A DNA stretch of 58,657 nucleotides from a virus. The stretch is from positions 1 through 58,657 of IMG/VR virus record IMGVR_UViG_3300030102_005689, one strand, 5' to 3'. Both the position numbers and the translations under genes were made by a program. The notes beneath the pieces were generated by a model. That model worked only from the letters and a program-made list of their open reading frames with translations. It searched no databases and was not told the origin of the DNA. This document shows, piece after piece, positions 16,406 through 23,508 of the stretch (position 1 is its first letter; the number at the start of each line of letters is the position of its first letter).

Positions 16406-18201
16406 TTTTCATATCTTTCTAATATTTTGCCTTCCGCTGCCAATGGGATATCCGGTATCCACTCTGGTGCCGTTGACATGCTTTCTATTACTTCTTTCAA
16501 TGTTGCTTCTGCTTCCTTTTCACTTGTCTCTATGATGAATTCATCGTGGACATGAAAAATTATATGTTTGCCCTTCTTGTCTATATTGAGGAGCATTTCG
16601 GCAAATATTTCCCGTGCTAACGCTTGAGACAAATTCTCAGCTAACAGCCCACCCCATAACCGAACCGGTATCTTCTTTGACCCCTTAGTAACCATAGCCA
16701 TGTAGCTACGTCTACCATTCTGCAAAGCGGTAGTGATTTTTCCGTAATTTAACGATCTACCAGTAGGCAGTGTAAGAATGAAATCTTCTTTCCGTGTATA
16801 GGCGACATGCATTTTCCGCTGCAGCGTGTTCCATAGCTTAACTACCTTATTAAGTTTGTACCTGTAAAGGTTAACCGCTGTCTGAGCCTCTTTGAGGGGC
16901 ATACCTGAAATTATGGAAAACTTATTTGCAGAAGCCCCATAACCACAACCTAGCACCATCTGTTTTACCATGTGCCTAGTTTGTGGTTCTTCATCTTTCA
17001 ATGCACCCTTTTCGGAATCCCACTTACCAAAGCGAATTGCAAAGGCTTCGTAAATATCTTCACTCTTTTTAATCTCATCTAAAGTTTCCGCATCTTCAGC
17101 CAACCAACAAAGAGTCCTAACTTCGATCTGTGAAAGGTCTGCAACAATTAATTTGTTCCCCTCTTTAGGTGATATAAGGCTACGCAAATTTGTCCCAAAC
17201 AAATCCCCACGGGGGAGATTTTGCAGGTTAAGGTTTCCCCCGGATCCTGACCACCTGCCGGTGTGCGCCCCGAAATACATCAAGCCTCCGTAGAACCTTT
17301 GGTCCGGTTGTGTCGCGTAGTCAAAACTCTCCAGCTTCCTTTTTAAGGCATTAATCCTCCTGTAGTCCCGAACTGACTCAATCCAAGCATACTCTTTTCC
17401 ATACTTAGCTATCCACTCGTTTGCCTCTTGATTAGAAAGAGCCAGGCTCGCGGGTGGCTCAATATTCAGTCTCCGGCATTCAGCATTAAACGCTTTCCTA
17501 GACAGTGGTGGGGACTCCCCTATCCAAGGGATTTGATTTTCTGAATCAAATAACAGTTTCGCAACAGACTCTTTTTGTTCTTTGAGTAATTCTAAATCAA
17601 TAGGAACTCCGCGTTGCACAATTCTCCTGCCTGTAATACTGATCTCCTTCTCTCTTTGAGACCAAGAACCTTCTAATTCCTGCCATAAGCGCAAGCACAA
17701 CTCGGAGTCTTTAAGGGCATACTCGCTGACCTCCTCTTTGAAGTCGTCAGGCATCGACTCCCAGCTTTTGCCTGACATATTATCCCTAGTTGTTTTATCA
17801 ACACTCAGTCCAAAAAGTTCCGCAGTTGATCCTTTTAGGGATCGGGGCAACCCACAGTAAGCTGCTAAATCTGCTGTGCAGTGCCACTCAGCGTAATCCA
17901 CAGAAGGCCACCAGTTCTGTGTGATCCCATATAAGTAAAGGGTCTCATCAAATGAGGCATTGTGGGACAGAACCCGGTTACCTGTTAAGGTCTGCCAATC
18001 AAAATCTTTAGGGTGTCCAACCCACTGTAGTCCATCATCTCCAACAACACTCATTAGATAAGCGTCAAAGTCAGGATGAGCAAAGTAACCCAAGGGTCCA
18101 AGTTTCCGTATAGAGCAAGTCTTATCATAGTAAGACTCATAATCTAGGGCATAGGTATTCATATCGAAAAGGGGCCCCAACGGCACTGAGGAAGAAAGCA
18201 T
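16402..18201 (-). CDS. Family A DNA polymerase with 3'-5' exonuclease
   Basis: 599 residues. Exonuclease motifs: DYE near residue 20, HNASFDE near residue 80, and YALKDSE near residue 160. Polymerase motifs: A = VADLSQIEVR (Asp355), B = RHMVKQMVLGCGYG with the Arg, Lys and Tyr in place, C = HVHDEF (Asp553). It lacks a 5' nuclease domain, as expected for a phage polymerase. The start at 18201 follows a GAGG; a second start at 18162 (MNTYALDYES) puts the first exonuclease residue close to the N-terminus, as in relatives. It replicates the phage genome. Confidence 0.95.
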   Translation of the reverse strand: MLSSSVPLGPLFDMNTYALDYESYYDKTCSIRKLGPLGYFAHPDFDAYLMSVVGDDGLQWVGHPKDFDWQTLTGNRVLSHNASFDETLYLYGITQNWWPSVDYAEWHCTADLAAYCGLPRSLKGSTAELFGLSVDKTTRDNMSGKSWESMPDDFKEEVSEYALKDSELCLRLWQELEGSWSQREKEISITGRRIVQRGVPIDLELLKEQKESVAKLLFDSENQIPWIGESPPLSRKAFNAECRRLNIEPPASLALSNQEANEWIAKYGKEYAWIESVRDYRRINALKRKLESFDYATQPDQRFYGGLMYFGAHTGRWSGSGGNLNLQNLPRGDLFGTNLRSLISPKEGNKLIVADLSQIEVRTLCWLAEDAETLDEIKKSEDIYEAFAIRFGKWDSEKGALKDEEPQTRHMVKQMVLGCGYGASANKFSIISGMPLKEAQTAVNLYRYKLNKVVKLWNTLQRKMHVAYTRKEDFILTLPTGRSLNYGKITTALQNGRRSYMAMVTKGSKKIPVRLWGGLLAENLSQALAREIFAEMLLNIDKKGKHIIFHVHDEFIIETSEKEAEATLKEVIESMSTAPEWIPDIPLAAEGKILERYEK

Positions 18202-18212
18202 AAGACCTCAGT

Positions 18213-18238
18213 ACCGCTGGAGCGGTCGGCGTACGCCG
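18213..18238. repeat. Two adjacent palindromes upstream of the polymerase gene
   Basis: ACCGCT-GG-AGCGGT (18213-18226) is directly followed by the 12-bp perfect palindrome CGGCGTACGCCG (18227-18238). Both are GC-rich in a 43-nt gap of the replication operon. They could form an RNA stem or bind a dimeric protein. Confidence 0.7.
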
Positions 18239-18244
18239 ATGTGA

Positions 18245-18451
18245 TTAAGATTCAGAATCGACAAGTTCTAAAGAACTTTGTCGCTCTGCTCCTTTGAGAT
18301 GAACCACCTCTTTCTCAAGAGCATTGATTAAAACATCAAAGTCATTCTTCTGACGTTCCATGACGTTAATCTGCTCTGTGTATTCATCTTGGAGCTTTTT
18401 AAGCTCCTCGATGTGCCTCTCTACTGCCTCCAGTTCTGTTGATACTTCCAT
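18245..18451 (-). CDS. Small coiled-coil protein
   Basis: 68 residues that are almost entirely one charged coiled coil (heptad-like ELEAVERHIEELKKLQDEYT). It lies between the probable ssDNA-binding protein (4 nt away) and the polymerase. No family is recognised. Its place in the replication operon suggests an accessory or oligomerisation role. Confidence 0.65.
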   Translation of the reverse strand: MEVSTELEAVERHIEELKKLQDEYTEQINVMERQKNDFDVLINALEKEVVHLKGAERQSSLELVDSES

Positions 18452-18455
18452 GGTT

Positions 18456-19109
18456 TTATACAGTAAAGTTGCTCATGAATTCTACAACTGCTTCGGGTGC
18501 ATCCCCGACAGCGATTGTAAGTGAAGGACTATACCAAGCTACCTGACCCCTAGTAAGGAGTTCAGTCTTGAATGTCCACAGTTTTTGAGACAGAGGAACA
18601 TCAGGGTTGAAGGCCGCAAAGGTCGCCAACCGTTTGAAGGTGTTCCTGTAAGCTCCTTTTGAGACATCCAGTTTACCCATAGAGTAAACTTGGTCTCCAA
18701 TAGGGAACGGATATGCTGTTTCATCACCATTTTCAGGCTTCGCAAACAACATAGTAATGTCTGCAAATTCAATCACTTCATGATCGGAATCTGCAAGCAG
18801 TTCTTGTGCAGCTTCTTCGGTGTAGGCTACTCGGCCTTTTTCACCTCCAAAGTCTGTCAGTTCCCTCCAGGCTTTCATGACGTTGACCACAATAACCTCA
18901 GTTGACTCACCTGGATCCAAGATAACGTGTGTCTTGTCACTTACAAGTGATCCAAAATCCCCCGCTTCAAATTGCGAGGACTTTTGTTTGATGTTAAGGC
19001 GTGGGATATCAATATCCGCAGCCGTGACCTGCCACTTAGGGGCTTCTGTCAGTTCTTTTTTTTCTACTTCTACTACTTCTTGTTTTTTCTTTTCTGCTGT
19101 TTTAGGCAT
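18456..19109 (-). CDS. Probable ssDNA-binding protein
   Basis: 217 residues with a charged N-terminus (KTAEKKKQEVVEVEKKELTE), then IDIPRLNIKQKSSQF and a beta-rich body with many aromatics. I recall similar phage proteins located beside the polymerase, with an IPRL.I.QK opening, that are usually unassigned. Location between exonuclease and polymerase and OB-fold-like texture suggest single-strand binding, but there is no acidic C-terminal tail and no motif proof. Confidence 0.5.
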   Translation of the reverse strand: MPKTAEKKKQEVVEVEKKELTEAPKWQVTAADIDIPRLNIKQKSSQFEAGDFGSLVSDKTHVILDPGESTEVIVVNVMKAWRELTDFGGEKGRVAYTEEAAQELLADSDHEVIEFADITMLFAKPENGDETAYPFPIGDQVYSMGKLDVSKGAYRNTFKRLATFAAFNPDVPLSQKLWTFKTELLTRGQVAWYSPSLTIAVGDAPEAVVEFMSNFTV

Positions 19110-19139
19110 CTCTGTTATTCTGTTATTCTGTTGTTCTGT

Positions 19140-20258
19140 TTAGGAGAGAGTGTATCTCGTCTCCGATCTTTCTATTATGGAAGCATCTTCTGCGGCATCC
19201 ATAAAATCTTTTGCTGCTTGACCCTTCTCACCGTCAGGGGCTGCTTTACTTACAGCATCAGAAATCTTTTTCAAGGGAAAGTTGCCAAGTTGTATGATTT
19301 CTTTTTGGTCCACCCCAAAGTCATTGACTAAATCCATTAGTTTTTCATTATCAATACACTTTCTAGGTGACCCCATTGACCTTAACCTTAGTGATGGGAA
19401 TTCTACGCCTTCTTTAGCCTTGGCAATAGCCTTTGCCTTAATCCGCGTAGCCCAATTAGTCACAATCTTAGCTATAGCCCATAGTTGCTCCAGTGTTTCG
19501 GGGTCGTCAGGATCAGCAATGTCCGTCTTAGGTAGCGTGTTTTCGGCAACTCTATTAGCTACCTCTATGGCAATAGCTCCCAAGGCAGGGCAACGATCCT
19601 CATAAGCGCAAAACCGGCAGTTTACATTCGGGGATAATTTGGTCAGGTCAGGGTAACCCTCCTCCCATTGAGGTCTGATTAGCTCGCCGGATTTAATCAC
19701 ATATGACAAATCTTTGACGAGCTTGGGTAGGTCATCCCTTGTAAACTTACCGTGCAGGACTTCATCCCGAACTGGAATGTAAAACACGAATATAATTTCT
19801 TTAAGTTCTGGAAACTTTTGAAAAGCTCCTGCCGTATATGCTTTGGCTTGCCAGTTTTCTGTCGGTGTGTCTATGACACTAATTCCTGTCTTATAGTCCC
19901 CCATTACGGCTTTATCACCATATATTGTGAGTCTATCACAAGTTCCCCAAGTACTGGTTCCCTCCAGTTCAACATCAACTACCACTTCATTATATTCAGT
20001 GCGTTCTGCATCACCGATAACAGTTTGCAGGAACTCATCCTCATCCTTTACAATTTGATCATAAATCTCGACTTCCTCCTCATCTTGTAGCGCGGAAGAG
20101 TCCCGCACCTCCAATGCTTCATGAATCCTGGTTCCTTTCTCAGCGGCAGCACTTGTGCCTGACCTGCCGTTGTAGCCGGAACATGCGGCTACATACTTCA
20201 ACGATGACGGACTAAATTCCGCGTGATCTCTACTTGTGTGATCTGGTGTGTCTTTCAT
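19140..20258 (-). CDS. Cas4/RecB-like exonuclease
   Basis: 372 residues. Begins SPSSLKYVAACSGYNGRSGT with an N-terminal Cys, then AAEKGTRIHEALE. The PD-(D/E)XK core is VMGDYKTGI, and a downstream ENWQAKAYTAG gives the QxxxY motif of RecB-type nucleases. C-terminal cysteines CRFCAYEDRC together with the first Cys can hold an iron-sulphur cluster as in Cas4/AddB. It probably supports recombination or DNA end processing in replication. There is no Cas neighbour, so this is not a CRISPR gene. Confidence 0.82.
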   Translation of the reverse strand: MKDTPDHTSRDHAEFSPSSLKYVAACSGYNGRSGTSAAAEKGTRIHEALEVRDSSALQDEEEVEIYDQIVKDEDEFLQTVIGDAERTEYNEVVVDVELEGTSTWGTCDRLTIYGDKAVMGDYKTGISVIDTPTENWQAKAYTAGAFQKFPELKEIIFVFYIPVRDEVLHGKFTRDDLPKLVKDLSYVIKSGELIRPQWEEGYPDLTKLSPNVNCRFCAYEDRCPALGAIAIEVANRVAENTLPKTDIADPDDPETLEQLWAIAKIVTNWATRIKAKAIAKAKEGVEFPSLRLRSMGSPRKCIDNEKLMDLVNDFGVDQKEIIQLGNFPLKKISDAVSKAAPDGEKGQAAKDFMDAAEDASIIERSETRYTLS

Positions 20259-20268
20259 TTTAAATAGG

Positions 20269-20342
20269 TAGGCTTCAGGTGTTCAATGGCAGGTCTATAA
20301 TCTGCGTCCGTAGTTCTCCTACGGCTCTAGTCCTAAAGCCTA
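20269..20342. promoter_or_regulatory. Nested stem-loop between helicase and exonuclease genes
   Basis: Outer arms TAGGCTT (20269-20275) and AAGCCTA (20336-20342) enclose an inner perfect hairpin CCGTAG-TTCTC-CTACGG (20308-20324). The element fills the gap between the helicase stop and the exonuclease start and may be a terminator or an RNA-processing site. Confidence 0.55.
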
Positions 20343-20344
20343 AA

Positions 20345-21637
20345 TTATCCATGAAGGGCTGTAAGGTTTTTAAGTTTCTTGTTAATAGACTTCATCACCG
20401 TCTCCTCAATAGAGTCTGCCGCTACGAGGATTTTCTGTAAAGCATCCGACTTAGCCCCATTGCGGTGTATCCGCCCTAAAGTCTGTAAGTGATCTTTGGC
20501 AGAGAATGAAGGGCTTATGAGGCTAATGCGTTGTCGGTTGCCATGTGTATCATGCAGAGAAAGCCCAACCCCGCCAGCTGCTGTGTTAACAGCGAGGACA
20601 TGTAAATCGTCATTTTGGAAGGAGTCAATAACCTCCTGCCTTTCTTTAGCCGATTGTCCTCCATCAATCCGGCCACATTTAAGTCGCTCACAAAGCGCAT
20701 CCATGCTCTCTCGAAAGTTAAGGAATATCACTACGGAGTTACCTTGGGCCACTAAATCCTCGGCTTGATCTGCAATACAGGGAGCTTTAAAACTTTCAGC
20801 CAGTTGTCTAGCTCTTAGCAAGTTGACCAATATATGCTCACTCTCAGTGACAGTCCCATTTTCAATATATTCTTGAATAATAGATGGAGTGATCCCTAGC
20901 TCTTCATAAGCCTTAATTATTTTTTTGGATCCAGCAAACTGTATAGGCTCAACAAATACACGGTTCTCTCTAAAGGAGTCAGGAAAATCTTCAACCGTTA
21001 AACGGTATCCATTAACTCCGTAGATTGTTTCTTTAACATCTGTCAACTTAGACCTACTCAGTAACTTCCATTGCTTCCATTGATCTTGGGCACAACCATT
21101 AGCGAGCATCCACGAATACCAACTCTTTTTACCAGACTCGCTTTTGTTGAGACTATGCAAGCCCAGCATAAATCCAATTGATCGCATCTCAGTAGGATCC
21201 TCGCAGGCCGTAGCACTCATGCCGTGAATTTGGTAACCCTGCTGAACCAATGAGATAACAAGTTGTGCGTTCTGCGTGTAAGGACCCTTACACTTGTGGA
21301 TTTCATCAACCAAGACCAAGGTGTTTTCGGGCAGGTGCCAAGTCATTATTTTCTTCCCCTTCTTTGTCATGTGTGGGGTCTTACCTGTCCTTATCTTCTC
21401 ATAGTTGAGGACAAACTCAGGGGTTACACCAAATTCTTCCAGTTCCCGTTCCCAGCTAGGTATAACAGCCTTGGGGCAAATAACAGCCACTGGTTGGTTT
21501 TGCTGGTATGCTAGTTCAGCAGCTACAACAGTTTTACCTGTTCCTACACTTGATGTATCAATGGTGTTGCCACCATCTATTAGGACGCTAAGGAAGAAGT
21601 CGGCGGCTTCCCCCTGCTTGGGATACAATGCTTTCAT
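20345..21637 (-). CDS. SNF2-type DNA helicase
   Basis: 430 residues, superfamily 2. Motif I is TSSVGTGKTVVAAELAYQ near residue 30, motif II is LVDEIHKC (DEIH), motif III is GMSATACE, and motif VI is LGRIHRNGAKSD near residue 385. This compact form is common in phage replication modules. It probably remodels forks or recombination intermediates together with the RuvC-like enzyme and the exonuclease. Confidence 0.9.
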   Translation of the reverse strand: MKALYPKQGEAADFFLSVLIDGGNTIDTSSVGTGKTVVAAELAYQQNQPVAVICPKAVIPSWERELEEFGVTPEFVLNYEKIRTGKTPHMTKKGKKIMTWHLPENTLVLVDEIHKCKGPYTQNAQLVISLVQQGYQIHGMSATACEDPTEMRSIGFMLGLHSLNKSESGKKSWYSWMLANGCAQDQWKQWKLLSRSKLTDVKETIYGVNGYRLTVEDFPDSFRENRVFVEPIQFAGSKKIIKAYEELGITPSIIQEYIENGTVTESEHILVNLLRARQLAESFKAPCIADQAEDLVAQGNSVVIFLNFRESMDALCERLKCGRIDGGQSAKERQEVIDSFQNDDLHVLAVNTAAGGVGLSLHDTHGNRQRISLISPSFSAKDHLQTLGRIHRNGAKSDALQKILVAADSIEETVMKSINKKLKNLTALHG

Positions 21638-21690
21638 AAACGGGTGGGACTATACATCCTCGTCAAGTTCTTGTCTAGTTGTATCTTTTA

Positions 21691-21859
21691 TTAGGGGGTG
21701 TATGAGATAGGGGGTAAAACCTAAGCGCACTTCACGCACCCCTTTATTTCTAAAAGTGTGCATACACCCCCTAATCTTGTTGCCAAATGAAACAACCTTC
21801 TTATAACCAAGGAGTTGCGCCACGCACACCTTTTTTGATGCAATGTGTGCATACACCCC
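21691..21859. repeat. Repeat cluster upstream of the helicase gene
   Basis: GTGTGCATACACCCC occurs twice as a direct repeat (21756-21770 and 21845-21859), each about 20 nt after a CACGCAC box (21733 and 21821). TTAGGGGGTGTATG (21691-21704) is a perfect inverted copy of CATACACCCCCTAA (21761-21774). The 244-nt gap has no convincing gene. Iteron-like spacing inside the replication module makes it a candidate origin or operator. Confidence 0.65.
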
Positions 21860-21881
21860 TAAAAACTAGAGGAAAAAATTC

Positions 21882-22373
21882 TCAGGAATTCCCAACTGTT
21901 TTTTTGAACATGTATCTTGCAATCAAGAAGGCGTCTATCATGCCATCATGTGGTTTGCTGGCTCGTTTGCTTTTCAGCCAGCATTCGTCAGGCGCAATAT
22001 CATTGGCAACGGCTAAGGCTACCTCCTTGGTCTTCCCTTTAGGGACACGCCCCAACATGACCTTTTGCCACTTGTGAACACTAATGCAGTTCACTTTCCA
22101 CTGTCGGCTCTCAGCCAAGCCTAACAGCTTCCCAAAAGATAAAGCCATGGAGCGCACTGCTTGGGATGACCTAGCGTGGTGTAGCGGTTCCTCTATAGCC
22201 AACTCAAAATCAGATTCCAAGGACATGATCCATTCATAGACCTTGCGGGTGTCTACCTCCCTTTTCTTGAGCCGATGAAGGGTAGGCATAACGGTCTTAT
22301 CAACAACTGTCCCCGTGCATTTTGAGATGGCGACAAGCCCTCCCGTCAAACCGTTATCAACTCCTATTATCAC
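21882..22373 (-). CDS. RuvC-like Holliday junction resolvase
   Basis: 163 residues. IGVDNGLTGG gives the first catalytic Asp, LAIEEPLHH near residue 60 the Glu, and KPHDGMIDAFLIARY near residue 145 the closing His/Asp pair of the RNase H-like fold. It should cut four-way junctions before packaging. It overlaps the next gene upstream by 4 nt. Confidence 0.85.
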   Translation of the reverse strand: MIIGVDNGLTGGLVAISKCTGTVVDKTVMPTLHRLKKREVDTRKVYEWIMSLESDFELAIEEPLHHARSSQAVRSMALSFGKLLGLAESRQWKVNCISVHKWQKVMLGRVPKGKTKEVALAVANDIAPDECWLKSKRASKPHDGMIDAFLIARYMFKKTVGNS

Positions 22374-22609
22374 AGAGAGTCTATGGCTCTTTTGCGGACA
22401 AGTAGACCTTCTCCATCAACCGGCAAGAATACATCTATGTTTTTGCCTAACATTTGTAAGAAGTATACTTCTTTAGCGATGCGTGGCTTCACCATGTAAA
22501 AGTCACCAAGTTGTATTAATGTTACAAACTTAAAATCAGACGGAGGTATTTCCTCACGCACTAGGACTTTAGGGTCTGGAACAATATATTTATCAGGAAA
22601 TAGTTTCAC
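22370..22609 (-). CDS. Small hypothetical protein
   Basis: 79 residues. A Leu/Val-rich centre (FKFVTLIQLGDFYMVKPR) suggests a small beta-barrel or beta sheet. It overlaps the resolvase by 4 nt and the conserved small protein upstream by 17 nt, so it is an integral member of the replication operon. No family is recognised. Confidence 0.65.
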   Translation of the reverse strand: MKLFPDKYIVPDPKVLVREEIPPSDFKFVTLIQLGDFYMVKPRIAKEVYFLQMLGKNIDVFLPVDGEGLLVRKRAIDSL

Positions 22610-22865
22610 ACAATTCGTCGTCTAAGAACACGGGGGTAGCTTCCCCGTAATCTGTTTGAAGATATTCATATTCGTAACGCTCACGCGCTTCAGTCTCGCT
22701 GAGATCAAAGTTCTGTATAAGAACTTTCAGCGTTAATCTTTTTGAGTAACAGGCAACAGGTGGTTTTCCGTAGGTCTCTACAGAACCGATAAATGCATCC
22801 TGTAGCCCTGAGTAAAGCAACAAGGTATTCTCAGGCTCCTCATAAGCCTCTGGTGATATAGCCAT
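22593..22865 (-). CDS. Small conserved phage protein, paralogue of 13965-14231
   Basis: 90 residues: LQDAFIGSV, GKPPVACYS, a helix with ETEARERYEYEY, then GEATPVFLDD. The same layout is seen in 13965-14231. The family is frequent in phage genomes and unassigned. Two diverged copies at the two ends of one operon suggest old duplication and perhaps different partners. Confidence 0.7.
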   Translation of the reverse strand: MAISPEAYEEPENTLLLYSGLQDAFIGSVETYGKPPVACYSKRLTLKVLIQNFDLSETEARERYEYEYLQTDYGEATPVFLDDELCETIS

Positions 22866-22871
22866 GACAAA

Positions 22872-23465
22872 TTACTCGTCTTCGAGTGGTTCAATATCGA
22901 TAACCTTCTTAGGCGTAATCTTAACGGCACCCTCTCCATTATCCGCCTTGGTGTTATTTAAAATAGATATGTCTATTTGCATACTACCAGATCCCCCAGT
23001 GTTTCGGGCGTTAAGACCTAAGTTCCGCCTTATTAGCTGATCCAAGATGTCGAACTCTTTAACCGTTCGAGGTCCGCGTAGATTTTTCATTGAGTCCCTT
23101 AGCAGTTTAATACTTTGAGACGCAACATATGTTTGGTATTTATCAGCAGGAGAAGACTGAGCTTCTGCCAAATTCATTATATCCTCTTCTTCTTTTTGCC
23201 TCTCCTCAAACTTGGCAATCTTTGCTTCCTCTTTGGTCATCTTTTGCAAGCTGGCATCCAAAGCAGATTGTAGGGGGTCTGTATCTTCTGGTTTAGGTTC
23301 GTCAGAATTCTTCTTAATCGGCTTGATACCAGCCTCGCGGAACCAACGTCTTAGTGTAGATGGGTGAATATCTAACTCACGACTAATGCTCACCTGCATG
23401 TAACCCTTCTCATGCAATTGCAGAGCGAGTTTCATTAGTTTTTCTTTTTTGGTTATCTTCGCCAA
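22872..23465 (-). CDS. terS: Small terminase-like HTH protein
   Basis: 197 residues from a TTG start (MAKITKKEKL). Residues 10-45 form a helix-turn-helix (YMQVSISRELDIHPSTLRRW), then come a charged coiled-coil linker and a C-terminal helix pair containing LLRDSMKNLRGPRTVKEFD, as in small terminase subunits that recognise the packaging site. It lies next to the large terminase but points the other way, heading the replication operon. A transcription regulator is the alternative. A promoter-like site lies directly upstream. Confidence 0.65.
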   Translation of the reverse strand: MAKITKKEKLMKLALQLHEKGYMQVSISRELDIHPSTLRRWFREAGIKPIKKNSDEPKPEDTDPLQSALDASLQKMTKEEAKIAKFEERQKEEEDIMNLAEAQSSPADKYQTYVASQSIKLLRDSMKNLRGPRTVKEFDILDQLIRRNLGLNARNTGGSGSMQIDISILNNTKADNGEGAVKITPKKVIDIEPLEDE

Positions 23466-23474
23466 ATCACTTAA

Positions 23475-23503
23475 TATATACTATTATATTTAGAGTAATT
23501 CAA
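23475..23503 (-). promoter_or_regulatory. Sigma-70-like promoter for the replication operon
   Basis: On the minus strand TTGAAT (23498-23503), 17-nt spacer, TATATA (23475-23480). The TTG start is at 23465, so the message would be leaderless or nearly so. The block ACTTGAATTAC is shared exactly with the site at 40898-40903. Confidence 0.6.
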
Positions 23504-23508
23504 GTGGC

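Noticed and set aside
19140-20258. CRISPR-associated Cas4
   Set aside because: There is no repeat array or other Cas gene. The gene lies in a replication operon, where Cas4-like exonucleases are common in phages.
21650-21856. Minus-strand frame of 68 codons in the repeat cluster
   Set aside because: It spans the direct and inverted repeats, has no family pattern, and ends 13 nt before the helicase start. A non-coding control region explains the gap better.
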